Shown: one piece after another, positions 9,377 to 19,620 of the stretch
Layout of the letters: the number at the start of each line of letters is the position of its first letter
Numbering within the stretch: the first letter of the stretch is position 1
Notes under the pieces: model-generated
The model's database searches: none
What the model was told of the DNA's origin: nothing
Seen by the model: the letters and a program-made list of their open reading frames with translations, nothing else
NCBI RefSeq assembly: GCF_001905445.1
Contig: NZ_LIVQ01000002.1
Span: 806,001-870,000 of the forward strand
DNA length: 64,000 bases
Reading direction: 5' to 3'
Origin: Streptomyces sp. CB00455
GTDB taxonomy: Bacteria; Actinomycetota; Actinomycetes; Streptomycetales; Streptomycetaceae
Program-made: the position numbers and the translations under genes

Positions 9377-10981
9377 TCAGTGGAAGAAGTGGCGGGTCCC
9401 GGTGAAGTACATCGTCACGCCGGCCTTCTTCGCGGCCTCGACGACCTGCTCGTCGCGGACCGAACCGCCCGGCTGGACCACGGCCTTGATCCCGGCGGCC
9501 GTGAGGATCTCCAGTCCGTCCGGGAAGGGGAAGAAGGCGTCGGACGCGGCGTACGAGCCCTGCGCGCGCTCGGCGCCCGCCCGCTCGACGGCGAGCTTCG
9601 CCGAGTCGACGCGGTTGACCTGGCCCATGCCGACGCCGACGGAGGCGCCGTCCTTGGCGAGCAGGATCGCGTTGGACTTGACGGCCCGGCAGGCCTTCCA
9701 GGCGAAGGCGAGCTCGGCCAGCTCGGCCGGGGACAGCGCGTCCCCGGTGGCGAGGGTCCAGTTCGCCGGGTCGTCGCCCTGCGCCTGGAAGAGGTCGGAC
9801 TGCTGGAGCAGCGCGCCGCCGCTGATGGGCTTGAGGTCGCCCGGCTGGTGCGGGGCGCCGTCCACCTTCAGGACGCGGATGTTCTTCTTCCCGGCCAGGA
9901 TCTCGACGGCGCCGTCCTCGTAGGCGGGGGCCGCGATGACCTCGGTGAAGATCTCGGCGACCTGCCGGGCGAGCGCGACGGTCACCGGGCGGTTGACGGC
10001 GATGACGCCGCCGAAGGCCGACAGCGGGTCGCAGGCGTGGGCCTTGCGGTGGGCGGCGGCGACGTCCTCGCCCTCGCCGGCGACGGCGATGCCGCACGGG
10101 TTGGCGTGCTTGATGATCGCGACGCAGGGCTCTTCGTGGTCGTAGGCGGCGCGGCGGGCGGCCTCGGTGTCCACGTAGTTGTTGAAGGACATCTCCTTGC
10201 CGTGCAGCTGCTCGGCGTTGGCCAGCCCGCCCGGACGGCCGTCCGTGTAGAGGGCGGCGGCCTGGTGCGGGTTCTCGCCGTAGCGCAGGGTCGACTTGCG
10301 CTCCCAGGCGCCGGCCAGGAACTCGGGCAGGGCCGTGGTGTCGTCCTCGGCGGCTTCCGGGGCGTACGCGTTCGTGAACCAGGAGGCCACGGCCACGTCG
10401 TAGGCGGCGGTGTGCTGGAAAGCCTCGGCCGCCAGCCGCTTGCGCGCGGTGAGGTCGAAGCCGCCGCCGCGGGCGGCGTCGAGCACGTCCGCGTAGCGCT
10501 CGGGGCTGGTGACGACCGCCACGGAGGGGTGGTTCTTGGCGGCGGCGCGGACCATGGAGGGGCCGCCGATGTCGATCTGCTCCACGCACTCGTCCGGGGA
10601 GGCACCCGACTGGACGGTCGCGAGGAAGGGGTACAGGTTCACGACGACCAGGTCGAACGGCTCCACGCCCAGCTCGCCGAGCTGGCGCCGGTGGTCCTCC
10701 AGGCGCAGGTCGGCGAGGATGCCGGCGTGCACGCGGGGGTGCAGGGTCTTGACGCGGCCGTCGAGGCACTCGGGGAAGCCGGTCAGCTCCTCGACCTTGG
10801 TGACGGGCACGCCGGCCGCGGCGATCCGGGAGGCGGTGGAGCCGGTGGAGACGAGGGCGACGCCCGCCTCGTGCAGGCCGCGGGCCAGCTCTTCCAGTCC
10901 CGTCTTGTCGTAGACGCTGACGAGCGCACGCCGGATCGGCCGCTGGGTCGTGGTCGGGTCGTTGCTCTCTACGGCGGTCAC
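9377..10981 (-). CDS. purH: Bifunctional AICAR transformylase / IMP cyclohydrolase PurH
   Basis: The 534-residue enzyme carries out the last two steps of IMP synthesis, using 10-formyl-THF. The N-terminal MGS-like cyclohydrolase domain covers about 15-210 ([37 protein letters not shown]). The transformylase domain follows, with the KHANPCG motif that carries the catalytic Lys-His pair. Its GTG start overlaps the purN stop (GTGA), which indicates translational coupling. The gene ends at the long hairpin at 9310-9364. Confidence 0.97.
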   Translation of the reverse strand: MTAVESNDPTTTQRPIRRALVSVYDKTGLEELARGLHEAGVALVSTGSTASRIAAAGVPVTKVEELTGFPECLDGRVKTLHPRVHAGILADLRLEDHRRQLGELGVEPFDLVVVNLYPFLATVQSGASPDECVEQIDIGGPSMVRAAAKNHPSVAVVTSPERYADVLDAARGGGFDLTARKRLAAEAFQHTAAYDVAVASWFTNAYAPEAAEDDTTALPEFLAGAWERKSTLRYGENPHQAAALYTDGRPGGLANAEQLHGKEMSFNNYVDTEAARRAAYDHEEPCVAIIKHANPCGIAVAGEGEDVAAAHRKAHACDPLSAFGGVIAVNRPVTVALARQVAEIFTEVIAAPAYEDGAVEILAGKKNIRVLKVDGAPHQPGDLKPISGGALLQQSDLFQAQGDDPANWTLATGDALSPAELAELAFAWKACRAVKSNAILLAKDGASVGVGMGQVNRVDSAKLAVERAGAERAQGSYAASDAFFPFPDGLEILTAAGIKAVVQPGGSVRDEQVVEAAKKAGVTMYFTGTRHFFH

Positions 10982-11601
10982 TGGATTGTTACCTTTCGTC
11001 CCTCAATGCGGTAGCCGTGCCGGGCCAGGCGCCCCACGACGTCGACGAGCAGCTGGCGCTCGACTTCCTTGATCCGCTCGTGCAGAGCGGCTTCGCCCTC
11101 CCCGTCCGCGATCTCGACGACACCCTGGGCGATGATCGGACCGGTGTCCACGCCGGAGTCCACGAAGTGGACGGTGCAGCCGGTGACCTTCGCGCCGTAG
11201 GCGAGCGCGTCCCGTACGCCGTGGGCGCCGGGGAAAGCGGGCAGGAGGGCGGGGTGGGTGTTGATGAAGCGGCCGCCGAAGCGGTCGATGAAGGCCTTGC
11301 CCACGATCTTCATGAACCCGGCGGAGACCACCAGGTCCGGCGCGTGGGCCGCGGTCGCCTCGGTGAGGGCGGCGTCCCACTCCTCCCGGCTCGCGTGGGC
11401 CTTGACGGGGCACACGAAGGTGGGGATCCCGGCCTTCTCGGCCCGCTCCAGGCCGACGATGTTCTCGCGGTCGGCCCCCACGGCGACGACTTCGGCGCCG
11501 AAGCCCTCGGAGCCGCCGGGGTGGGCGTCGATGGCGTCGAGCAGGGCCTGGAGGTTGGTGCCGGAACCGGAGACCAGCACGACCAGGCGGGAGGCGGCCA
11601 T
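10978..11601 (-). CDS. purN: Phosphoribosylglycinamide formyltransferase PurN
   Basis: The 207-residue enzyme formylates glycinamide ribonucleotide with 10-formyl-THF. Key motifs are present: [15 protein letters not shown] near the start (phosphate loop), the catalytic region [13 protein letters not shown] preceded by the Asn in FINTHP, and [13 protein letters not shown] with the catalytic Asp. The ATG at 11601 is chosen because it opens the conserved fold directly and is preceded by AAAGGG; the frame stays open for 58 codons upstream without family similarity. First gene of a purN-purH operon. Confidence 0.95.
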   Translation of the reverse strand: MAASRLVVLVSGSGTNLQALLDAIDAHPGGSEGFGAEVVAVGADRENIVGLERAEKAGIPTFVCPVKAHASREEWDAALTEATAAHAPDLVVSAGFMKIVGKAFIDRFGGRFINTHPALLPAFPGAHGVRDALAYGAKVTGCTVHFVDSGVDTGPIIAQGVVEIADGEGEAALHERIKEVERQLLVDVVGRLARHGYRIEGRKVTIQ

Positions 11602-11824
11602 GGGAGGCCCTTTCTCACGGGAATGCGGTGTTCGTCTTTGTGCGGTCATACGAAACTTCGGGGTACCGATATACGGGGAACCATACGAAGCGACCGACCG
11701 CCTGCAACGATACCGGCACACCGGACGGCCCCCGAGGGACGGGGGGACGGCCGGGAGGTAGCGTCGGGCGTACACGCCACGACGTCGTCCTGACGTCCCT
11801 GACCCAGGGGAAGAAACGCACCCG

Positions 11825-12454
11825 ATGCCGGACCGCCGTCAGCCCGACTCCTCCACCGACGACAACCCCTTCGCGGCTCCCCCCGAAGGCCGGCCCGACC
11901 AGCCGTGGCAGCCGCGCGCCGGTGGCAGCGGCGAGGGCGGCGACGGCACCGGCCGCGACTCCGAGGGCCGGGGCGGCCCGGCGCGCTGGGACCCGACGGA
12001 CCCGGTCCAGCGGCGTGCGCGGTACGCACTGCTGGCCGGCATGTGGGGCTTCTTCTTCGGGATCTTCGGGATCCCGTCGGTGGGGTTGCTGCTGGGGGCG
12101 CTCGCCCTGTACTGGGGCATCACCGCGCTCCGGGGCAGGCCGGCGCCGAAGCCGGCGGCCCCGACGGACCCGGCGGCGCGGACCGGCGCCCCGGCGCCCA
12201 CGGGAGCGACCCCGCCCCCGGGTGGCCTGGCCGCCCTGGGCCCGGCGGCCCGCCCCCAGCGCACGGCGGCGGTGAGCGGCCTGGTCTCGGCCTCGCTGGC
12301 GATCCTGCTGGCGATGAGCTCGTACGCGCTGCAGCTGGCGTACAAGGACTTCTACATCTGCCGCGACGACGCCCTGACGAGCGCGGCGGAACTGCAGTGC
12401 AACACCCTCCTGCCGGACAACATCGTGGGCGACGTCCTGAAGGTCCGCCAGTAA
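11825..12454 (+). CDS. Membrane protein with Pro-rich linkers, unknown function
   Basis: The 209-residue product has a hydrophilic N-terminus (1-58), a hydrophobic segment around 64-97 with FFFGIFGIPSVGLLLGALALY, a Pro/Ala-rich linker (100-140), and another hydrophobic segment around 145-168. The last 35 residues contain two Cys (FYICRDD and LQCNTLLP) and may be outside the membrane. I recognise no catalytic motif; such proteins lie next to purN in Streptomyces. Start: ATG at 11825 with GGGGAAG upstream. A possible -10 (TAGCGT) lies at 11759. Confidence 0.7.
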   Translation: MPDRRQPDSSTDDNPFAAPPEGRPDQPWQPRAGGSGEGGDGTGRDSEGRGGPARWDPTDPVQRRARYALLAGMWGFFFGIFGIPSVGLLLGALALYWGITALRGRPAPKPAAPTDPAARTGAPAPTGATPPPGGLAALGPAARPQRTAAVSGLVSASLAILLAMSSYALQLAYKDFYICRDDALTSAAELQCNTLLPDNIVGDVLKVRQ

Positions 12455-12551
12455 CCTCCGAAACCCGCGGGACCGCCGGACCCCGGGACGCCTCCTGAAC
12501 CCGCGGGACCGCCGGACACCTCCGGAACCCGCGGGACCGCCAGTAACCTCC
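12443..12551. repeat. Tandem repeats duplicating the end of the upstream gene
   Basis: A unit of about 30 bases with the core AACCCGCGGGACCGCC appears three times in a row. The last bases of the coding region with its stop codon (CGCCAGTAACCTCC) recur at 12538-12551, as if the gene end had been copied by slippage. Confidence 0.7.
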
Positions 12552-13056
12552 AGCGCGTCGGGCTGGAGGTGTCCGGCGGCCGTTCGAGGCACAAGGCCGG
12601 GGGCTCCCTCCCCGGGCCGCCCAGCCGCACGGGCAATCCCAGTCCCGCCGACGTTTGAGGCGCGGGGGCCCGGGGGCAGAGCCCTCGCAACGGCGCCGCG
12701 GGCGCCCCCCACCCGACCGCGCACCCGCCCAGGCCTCCCACACGGAGTGCCTACGCCCGCCGGGGACACACCTCCGGCCCGCTTGCGACCGACACGCGAC
12801 GGCCTGTCCTCTCCGGGCCCGGGCTACCCCGCCACAGCGGCAATTCCAGCCCCGACGGCATTTCAAGGCGCGGGGCGCGTACCTGCTCCCGCGGCTGGTC
12901 GGCCCAGTCGCAGGGGCAATTCCAGCCCCGCCGGCGTTTGAGGCGCGGGGGCCGAGCTCCCCCATCGGGCCCCCAGCCGCACGGGCAATCCCAGCCCCGC
13001 CGGCGTTTGAGGCGCGGGGGCCCGGGGGCAGAGCCCCCGCAACGGCGCCGCGGGCG
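12552..13056. repeat. Non-coding region with four copies of a Streptomyces-type intergenic repeat
   Basis: The core CCCCGCCGGCGTTTGAGGCG occurs with small changes at about 12644, 12850, 12927 and 12996. Two copies extend to 84 bases (12621-12704 and 12973-13056) and differ at only three positions. The core can fold as CCCCGC / GCGGGG around a loop. The last copy ends exactly at the stop codon of the next gene. No coding potential is seen in the region. Similar intergenic elements are, from memory, widespread in Streptomyces. Confidence 0.85.
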
Positions 13057-15153
13057 TCAGACCGGCGGCTTCCGGCGGGCCAGGACACGCGCCCCCACCA
13101 CCGGTGGAGCCAAGGGCACCCCCGGCGCCCCCGTCGGCTTCGCCGGAATCACGATCGGGGACAGGTCCAGGCTCAGCCCCGGCACCACGGTCAACGACCG
13201 GTGCGACCGCGTCACCGCGCCGCGCGCCGGAGCCGCCCCCACGCCAGGAAGATCAGCCCGGGCCGACGCCCGAACGCGGTCACGGGCCGGCACCGCTGCT
13301 CCCGGAGCCGGGGCCAGGCCCGGACCCGATTCCGAGCGCGGCCCCGCAGCCAACTCCAGCCCGGGAGCCAAAGCCGCGCCCGGAGCCGGGGCCGCACCCG
13401 GGGTGAGAACTACGCCAGGGACCGAAGCCAAGTCCGGCCCGGGGGTCAGGGCCTTCCCCGGAGCCAAGGCCAAACCGAGAGCCGAATCCGGGGCCGGATC
13501 CGGGGCCGGGGCCGAATCCGGGGCCGTGCCCGGGGCTAGGGCCGCGCCCGGGGCCAAGGCCGAACCCGTGGCCACGGCCGCAGCCGGCCCGGGGGTCAGG
13601 GCCTCCCCAGGAGCCGGGGCCCCACCAGGAGCCGAATCCAGCCCCGGGCCCGGAGCCGGGGCCGCGCCTGGGGCCGGGGCCGGGCCCGGAGCCGGGTCCT
13701 TGGCCGGGCCCGGAGCCGGGGCCGGAGTCGGGGCCGGAGTCGGGTCCTTGGCCGGGGCCGGGCCCGGGGGCGGGGGTTCGGGGGCGGGCTGGGGGGTCAT
13801 GTCCGGGACCAGGGCGCCGGCGGCGCGCCGCAGGGCCGCCCACCGGACCTCCCGCACCCCACTGTCGTGCCACCCGTCGTCCACCACCGCCGCCCCACCC
13901 CGCACCGGCCGCATCCGCCACCCATGCACCGCCACCGCCACCGGTACCGCCAGCACCAGCGTCCACGCGAACGCCGCCGCCCCGGTGGCCCACCACACCG
14001 GCCCGAAGGCGGCCAGCGCCCGCGACCCCATCGGCCCCGCCGAAGCCGCCGCCAGAGCGCCCATGAGCAGCCCGCACACCACCGCGCCCAGCGCCGCCGT
14101 GAATGCGGTCTCCCCGTACGAGACCTCCCGCGCCCGGCGCACCGCGAACCAGCCCACCGCCAGCCCGGCCACCACCGGTACCCCGGCGACCGCCCAGGTC
14201 AGCGGCGTCCCGGGCCCCTCGGGCGGCAGCGCCGCCAGGAGCGGGAACCGGGGCAGCGCGGGTGACCCGGCGAAGCCGAGCGGCGTGACGCTTCCCCCGG
14301 CCCCCAGGGCGAAGCCCGGCCCGAGGGCATAGGCCGCTCCCCACACCATGGCGTTGGGGACCAGCGCGAGCGCGAGCAGCAGCACGGCGAACCGGCCCGA
14401 CCACACCCCGGTCAGCGCCAGGAAGGACCCCTGCACCTCCGCACCGTGCCAGGCGAGCGAGCCGCCGACGAGCAGGACGCCGCCGCCCAGCAGGACCAGC
14501 GCCCCGCCCGCCCCGGCCCGGAGCGCCAGCGCGTACCGGGGGCGCGCACATGCCCTCCGCACGCCTTGCGGCACCCACGCCGGCACCGGCCCGGGCAGCC
14601 GCCCCCGGGCGGCCCACACCCCCACGGCGGCGGCGAGCACGGCCACCATCGGCACGTGCCAGGCCGCGCTCAGCGGATCGGCGGGCATCGGCCCGCCGGC
14701 CGCGTACACCGTGGCCAGGGCCCCGACGGCCAGGTACCCGCACAGCACGGCCGAGAAGACCACGCCGGCAGGCAGCTCCTCCTCCCCCTCCTCGTCGGAG
14801 GCGGCCCCCAGCCGGGCGGCCCGCCGCATGAGCAGCACCGGCAGCGCGACGAGCAGCAGGGGGGTCATGCCGACGGGCGCGGGCACGCCGGAGAGGGTCT
14901 CGTAGCGGACCAGCTCCGTGCCGTGGGCGAGCAGCCACAGCCCGGCAGCCAGGTGCAGCGCCCCGCCGGGGCCGCTGTCGGGGTAGGGGGAGCTGATCCA
15001 CAGCACGATGACGAGCACGGCGAGGAAGCCGAGCCCGAGTCCGGCCGCCACGGCGCCGCCCACCACGCATGCGGCCGCCGCCGGAGAGCGGCGCCGCCGG
15101 ACGCTTCGCGGGGCCGCGGACAACGGGGTCCCGGGTTCGGTCACTTGGGTCAC
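13057..15153 (-). CDS. DUF6350 / PerM-like multi-pass membrane protein with long Pro-Ala-Gly tail
   Basis: The 698-residue product has about ten hydrophobic segments in residues 25-450, as in the DUF6350 family that databases often name cell division protein PerM. Function unproven. From about residue 465 to 650 the chain is a low-complexity tail of PAPG, APGAA and GPG units, encoded by imperfect 12-base repeats; the last 50 residues ([16 protein letters not shown] and following) are again of ordinary composition. The GTG at 15153 ([10 protein letters not shown]) is chosen because the hydrophobic domain begins soon after; the frame is open further upstream across an AT-rich promoter region. 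The purN cluster is its usual neighbourhood. Confidence 0.78.
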   Translation of the reverse strand: MTQVTEPGTPLSAAPRSVRRRRSPAAAACVVGGAVAAGLGLGFLAVLVIVLWISSPYPDSGPGGALHLAAGLWLLAHGTELVRYETLSGVPAPVGMTPLLLVALPVLLMRRAARLGAASDEEGEEELPAGVVFSAVLCGYLAVGALATVYAAGGPMPADPLSAAWHVPMVAVLAAAVGVWAARGRLPGPVPAWVPQGVRRACARPRYALALRAGAGGALVLLGGGVLLVGGSLAWHGAEVQGSFLALTGVWSGRFAVLLLALALVPNAMVWGAAYALGPGFALGAGGSVTPLGFAGSPALPRFPLLAALPPEGPGTPLTWAVAGVPVVAGLAVGWFAVRRAREVSYGETAFTAALGAVVCGLLMGALAAASAGPMGSRALAAFGPVWWATGAAAFAWTLVLAVPVAVAVHGWRMRPVRGGAAVVDDGWHDSGVREVRWAALRRAAGALVPDMTPQPAPEPPPPGPAPAKDPTPAPTPAPAPGPAKDPAPGPAPAPGAAPAPGPGLDSAPGGAPAPGEALTPGPAAAVATGSALAPGAALAPGTAPDSAPAPDPAPDSALGLALAPGKALTPGPDLASVPGVVLTPGAAPAPGAALAPGLELAAGPRSESGPGLAPAPGAAVPARDRVRASARADLPGVGAAPARGAVTRSHRSLTVVPGLSLDLSPIVIPAKPTGAPGVPLAPPVVGARVLARRKPPV

Positions 15154-15272
15154 CCCGCCATGGTGCCAACGACACGCGCTATGGGCGGGTAACAGGCGAA
15201 TGTCCGTGGTGTCGCTCAATATACGTTTATGTACTTTTTCGCCCAGGGCTGTCGGGTCGCGGGGAGTGTGGC

Positions 15273-17183
15273 ATGACACAAAGCGTCGAGACGACCTCGG
15301 AGCTGAGCCTCCCCTCTCCGAAGGAACGCCGCAGACTGCGCGAATCGGCGGACCTGACGCACGAGGACGTGGCGGCGGCGGTGGGCGTCACACCGAACAC
15401 CGTGCGCTCCTGGGAGACGGGCCGCACGGAACCGCGCGGGCGCAAGCGCGAGGCGTACGCCAGGCTGCTGGCCCGCATCGCGGCGCCGGTGCAGGACCCC
15501 CCCTGCCCGGACCCGGCCCCGGACCCGGACCCGGACGCGGACCCGGACGCGGACCGCGAAATCGCCCTTGCCGAAGGCGGCGCCGCCGACACCCCGGCCA
15601 CGGGGCCGGGGCCCGTGTCCGCACCGCACACCGGCGGGTCGCCGAAGCTCTCCGGCGGCGGCCAGGAGCGGCCCGGCGGAGCTGGGACCCGCCCGAAGTC
15701 CGCCGCCCCGAATTCCGCCGCCCCGCAGGCCGCCAAGCCGCCCGCACCGCTCCCCGGGCACGAGGCGCTGCCACCCGTACGGATCACCGGCTCCCCGGCC
15801 CCGGACACGCCCGCTCACGGCAGCGCTGACGGCGGTGAGGACGGCGAGCCACACGGACCCGGCGGGCGGCCCGTCGGCGCCGCCCACATCAAGGCCGCAC
15901 TCCCCGAGCACGGTCCCCACCCGGCCTCGGCCGCGCCGGCGGCGTCCCCGGAAGCCGGAGCCGCACCCCAGCCGGCGCCCGCCCCCTGCGGCGGTGCCGC
16001 CGCACCGGAGGCACCCGCCGCCTGTCCCCCGGCGCCCGGGACGCCCCCCTCCCCCGAAACCGCGCTCGCACCCGTACCCACCCCGGAGCCCGGGACCGCC
16101 GCGGCCACGGCGTCTGCGGAGACCGGGGCCCCCACCCAAACGGCCGACGCCGCCGAAATCGCCGAAATCGCCGGAACCGCGGGGGCCGGGGCAACGACCG
16201 CACCGACCACGCCGGACGGGTCCGCCCCGTCCGATGTATCCGCCGAAGGCGCCGAGTCGGCCGCGTCCGCCGACGCCGACCCTGCCGGCCCTGCCGAAGC
16301 CGCCGACCCTGCCGAAGAGCCCACCGGATCCGCCGAGTCCGCCGCCTCCGACGACACGCCCGCGCCCCCGCCGGGACCCGCCCGGGACTTCGACGCCCTC
16401 TACGCCCATGCGGCCGCCACCCTCACCCGCCAGGCCTACCTGCTCACCGGCCGCCGGGCCCTCGCGCACGAAGCCGTGGAGCGGGCCTTCCAGCGAGCGT
16501 GGGCCAACTGGCCCGAGGTCGCCGCCGACCCCGACCCCGTGGGCTGGGTGCGCGCGGCCGCGTACGAGTGCGCCCTCTCCCCCTGGCACCTGCTGCGCCG
16601 CGCCCACCGGCACCCCGACAAGCCCCCCGTCGAACCCGCCGACCGGATCCTCCTCGACGCCATGCTGGCGCTGCCCGTCGCCCACCGCCGCACCGTGCTG
16701 CTCTACGACGGCGTCGGCCTCGACCTGCCCGACACCGCCGCCGAGACCGAGGCCAGCACGCCGACCGCCGGCGGCCGCCTGATCCACGCGCACGCCCACC
16801 TCGCCGACCGGATCCCCGAACTGGCCGGCGTACCGCCCGAGAAGCAGTCCGCCGTGCTGCGCGAACGGCTCACCGCGCTGGCACCGGCCGTACGCATCGA
16901 ACCGCGCCCCGCAGCCGTCGTACGCACCTGCGGCGAACGCCGCACCCGGCGGTGGACGCGCGCCGCCCTCGGCCTGACCGCGGTGATCGCCGCCGCCACC
17001 GCCTACACGGCCACGACCGCGCCCACCCGCTACGAACCCCCGAACGCCCCCGGCGCGAACGTCTCGGGCGTGCCCCCGCTCAGCGGCCCCCAGCAGCTCA
17101 CCGAGGAAAGCAGGCAGCTCCACGACAAGCTGCGCGCGGACCCGGCCGCCGGGCCCGCCCGCGTCGCCCCGCGGATCGACTGA
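15273..17183 (+). CDS. XRE-type HTH protein fused to a sigma-factor-like domain, membrane anchored
   Basis: The 636-residue product starts with an XRE helix-turn-helix (about 15-70: [21 protein letters not shown], then a basic stretch). A Pro/Ala-rich linker runs from 75 to 365. Residues 370-560 resemble ECF sigma regions 2 and 4 ([66 protein letters not shown]). A single hydrophobic segment lies near 570-590, followed by a short tail outside. It may be a membrane-tethered regulator. ATG at 15273 has GGGGAG upstream; an AT-rich stretch at 15218-15240 is the likely promoter. A perfect hairpin follows. Confidence 0.72.
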   Translation: MTQSVETTSELSLPSPKERRRLRESADLTHEDVAAAVGVTPNTVRSWETGRTEPRGRKREAYARLLARIAAPVQDPPCPDPAPDPDPDADPDADREIALAEGGAADTPATGPGPVSAPHTGGSPKLSGGGQERPGGAGTRPKSAAPNSAAPQAAKPPAPLPGHEALPPVRITGSPAPDTPAHGSADGGEDGEPHGPGGRPVGAAHIKAALPEHGPHPASAAPAASPEAGAAPQPAPAPCGGAAAPEAPAACPPAPGTPPSPETALAPVPTPEPGTAAATASAETGAPTQTADAAEIAEIAGTAGAGATTAPTTPDGSAPSDVSAEGAESAASADADPAGPAEAADPAEEPTGSAESAASDDTPAPPPGPARDFDALYAHAAATLTRQAYLLTGRRALAHEAVERAFQRAWANWPEVAADPDPVGWVRAAAYECALSPWHLLRRAHRHPDKPPVEPADRILLDAMLALPVAHRRTVLLYDGVGLDLPDTAAETEASTPTAGGRLIHAHAHLADRIPELAGVPPEKQSAVLRERLTALAPAVRIEPRPAAVVRTCGERRTRRWTRAALGLTAVIAAATAYTATTAPTRYEPPNAPGANVSGVPPLSGPQQLTEESRQLHDKLRADPAAGPARVAPRID

Positions 17184-17185
17184 GA

Positions 17186-17228
17186 ACGGGCGTGGCCCGC
17201 ACCCCGGAAGGGTGCGGGCCACGCCCGT
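17186..17228. terminator. Bidirectional terminator
   Basis: A perfect 19-bp inverted repeat starting ACGGGCGTGGCCCGC with a 5-base loop lies between the XRE/sigma-like gene and the convergent sucD. Confidence 0.88.
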
Positions 17229-17249
17229 GCGCACGTACCGCTGAGACTG

Positions 17250-18140
17250 CTACTGCGCGGCGGCCAGGATCGCGCGCGCCAGCTGGGCCGTCTCGGTCGG
17301 CGTCTTGCCGACCTTGACGCCCGCGGCCTCCAGGGCTTCCTTCTTGGCCTGTGCGGTGCCGGAAGAGCCCGAGACGATGGCGCCGGCGTGGCCCATGGTC
17401 TTGCCCTCGGGGGCGGTGAAGCCCGCGACGTAACCGACGACCGGCTTCGTGACGTTCTTGGCGATGAAGTCCGCCGCACGCTCCTCGGCGTCGCCGCCAA
17501 TCTCGCCGATCATGACGATGAGGTCGGTGTCGGGGTCGGCCTCGAACGCCTCCAGGGCGTCGATGTGCGTGGTACCGATGACCGGGTCGCCACCGATGCC
17601 GACGGCCGAGGAGAAGCCGATGTCACGGAGCTCGTACATCATCTGGTAGGTCAGCGTGCCGGACTTGGACACGAGACCGATGCGGCCGGGCTTGGTGATG
17701 TCGCCCGGGATGATGCCGGCGTTGGACTGGCCGGGGGTGATCAGACCCGGGCAGTTCGGGCCGATGATCCGGGTCTTGTTGCCCTTGGCGGACGCGTACG
17801 CCCAGAAGGCGGCGGAGTCGTGCACCGCGATGCCCTCGGTGATGACGACGGCCAGCGGGATCTCGGCGTCGATCGCCTCGACCACGGCGGACTTGGCGAA
17901 GGCCGGCGGGACGAAGAGGACGGAGACGTTGGCGCCCGTCTTCTCCATCGCCTCGGCGACGGAGCCGAAGACCGGGACCTCGGTGCCGTCGAAGTCGACG
18001 GACGTGCCGGCCTTGCGCGGGTTCACGCCGCCGACGATGTTGGTGCCGTCAGCCAGCATCAGCTTGGTGTGCTTCATGCCCGTGGCACCGGTCATGCCCT
18101 GGACGATGACCTTGCTGTCCTTGTTGAGGAAGATAGCCAT
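17250..18140 (-). CDS. sucD: Succinate-CoA ligase alpha subunit SucD
   Basis: The 296-residue subunit carries the CoA-binding domain ([11 protein letters not shown] at the start, [10 protein letters not shown]) and the ligase domain with the phosphorylated His in [24 protein letters not shown] and [10 protein letters not shown] match the family. With SucC it converts succinyl-CoA to succinate while making ATP or GTP. It follows sucC by 21 bases in the same operon. Confidence 0.98.
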   Translation of the reverse strand: MAIFLNKDSKVIVQGMTGATGMKHTKLMLADGTNIVGGVNPRKAGTSVDFDGTEVPVFGSVAEAMEKTGANVSVLFVPPAFAKSAVVEAIDAEIPLAVVITEGIAVHDSAAFWAYASAKGNKTRIIGPNCPGLITPGQSNAGIIPGDITKPGRIGLVSKSGTLTYQMMYELRDIGFSSAVGIGGDPVIGTTHIDALEAFEADPDTDLIVMIGEIGGDAEERAADFIAKNVTKPVVGYVAGFTAPEGKTMGHAGAIVSGSSGTAQAKKEALEAAGVKVGKTPTETAQLARAILAAAQ

Positions 18141-18161
18141 GTGAGTCTGTGACCTCTGCCC

Positions 18162-19340
18162 TTACTTCGCAGCCGCGAGCTCGGCGGCCTTGTCGGCCGC
18201 GCCGTCCATGGTGTCCACGCGCTGGACCAGCGGGTGGTTGGCGTCCGAGAGGATCTTGCGACCCAGCTCGGCGTTGTTGCCGTCGAGACGGACGACGAGC
18301 GGCTTGGTGACCGCCTCGCCCTTCTCCTCCAGCAGGGCCAGCGCCTGGACGATGCCGTTGGCGACCTCGTCACAGGCGGTGATGCCACCGAAGACGTTGA
18401 CGAACACGGACTTGACGTCCGGGTCGCCGAGGATGATCTCGAGACCGTTGGCCATGACGGCGGCGGAGGCGCCACCGCCGATGTCCAGGAAGTTGGCGGG
18501 CTTGACGCCGCCGTGGTTCTCGCCGGCGTAGGCGACGACGTCGAGGGTGCTCATGACGAGACCCGCGCCGTTGCCGATGATGCCGACCTCGCCGTCGAGC
18601 TTCACGTAGTTGAGGTTCTTCGCCTTGGCGGCGGCCTCGAGCGGGTTCGCGGCCGCGTGGTCGACGAACTCGGCGTGGCCCGCCTGGCGGAACTCGGCGT
18701 TCTCGTCGAGCGAGACCTTGCCGTCGAGCGCGATGACGTCGCCGTTGGCGACCTTCGCGAGCGGGTTGACCTCGACGAGGAGCGCGTCCTCGGCGATGAA
18801 GGTGTCCCACAGGGTCACGAGGACCTCGGCGACCTTCTCGGCGACCTCGGCCGGGAACTTCGCCTGGGCGACGATCTCGCGGGCCTTCTCGATGGTCACG
18901 CCCTCGTTGGCGTTGACCGGCACCTTGGCGAGGGCCTCGGGGGTCTTCTCCGCGACCTCCTCGATGTCCATGCCGCCCTGCACCGAGGCCATGGCCAGGA
19001 AGGTGCGGTTGGTCCGGTCGAGGAGGTACGAGACGTAGTACTCCTCGAGGATCTCGGGAGCGGTCTCGGCGATCATCACCTTGTGGACCGTGTGGCCCTT
19101 GATGTCCATGCCGAGGATGTCCGTCGCCCGGGCGACGGCCTCGTCCGGGGTGGCGGCCAGCTTCACGCCGCCGGCCTTGCCGCGGCCGCCGACCTTCACC
19201 TGCGCCTTGACGACCGACTTGCCGCCCAGCCGCTCGGTGGCCTCGCGAGCCGCCTCAGGCGTGTCGATGACTTCACCGGCCAGCACCGGTACACCGTGCT
19301 TGGCGAAGAGGTCCCTCGCCTGGTACTCGAACAGGTCCAC
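18162..19340 (-). CDS. sucC: Succinate-CoA ligase beta subunit SucC (ADP-forming type)
   Basis: The 392-residue subunit has an ATP-grasp domain at about 5-225 ([45 protein letters not shown]) and a C-terminal ligase domain with [25 protein letters not shown] and [13 protein letters not shown]. It pairs with SucD in the TCA cycle. The start is GTG with AAGGGACGG upstream. A perfect Crp-type site lies 85 bases upstream. Confidence 0.98.
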   Translation of the reverse strand: MDLFEYQARDLFAKHGVPVLAGEVIDTPEAAREATERLGGKSVVKAQVKVGGRGKAGGVKLAATPDEAVARATDILGMDIKGHTVHKVMIAETAPEILEEYYVSYLLDRTNRTFLAMASVQGGMDIEEVAEKTPEALAKVPVNANEGVTIEKAREIVAQAKFPAEVAEKVAEVLVTLWDTFIAEDALLVEVNPLAKVANGDVIALDGKVSLDENAEFRQAGHAEFVDHAAANPLEAAAKAKNLNYVKLDGEVGIIGNGAGLVMSTLDVVAYAGENHGGVKPANFLDIGGGASAAVMANGLEIILGDPDVKSVFVNVFGGITACDEVANGIVQALALLEEKGEAVTKPLVVRLDGNNAELGRKILSDANHPLVQRVDTMDGAADKAAELAAAK

Positions 19341-19620
19341 GCGCGTCCGTCCCTTGTCTTTTTTAAAGATTCGCAGTGATTCGCGGTTGTCTGCTATCTG
19401 CGTGGGCGTGCCGCGGAGGGCAACGTGACGGCGCTGTCACAAGGAAGGCGCACACGGTGACCGTGGACGCGGCATGTCCGTCCCGCAGGTTATCCCCGTG
19501 GGCCGTAGGTCCCTAAATCGCAGATCACACCTGAGCGGTGATACCTGTCACAGATCGCCTCACGGTTGAACTGGAACTTCGTGTGATCCGCCGATTTCCC
19601 GCGATCCTTTTCCGGCCCGG
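19341..19620. other. Promoter region of sucCD, no gene
   Basis: These 280 bases separate the sucC start from the 3' end of the VWA gene. They contain no coding region. The part nearest sucC is relatively AT-rich (TTTTTTAAAG at about 19360) and holds the Crp-type site; the distal part contains further dyads such as ATCACACC ... GGTGAT near 19525-19543. Confidence 0.6.
19425..19440. promoter_or_regulatory. Candidate Crp binding site upstream of sucCD
   Basis: GTGACGGCGCTGTCAC fits the S. coelicolor Crp consensus GTGNCNNNNNNGNCAC, as I remember it, at every fixed position. It lies 85-100 bases upstream of the sucC start, a normal place for a promoter-bound regulator. Confidence 0.5.
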
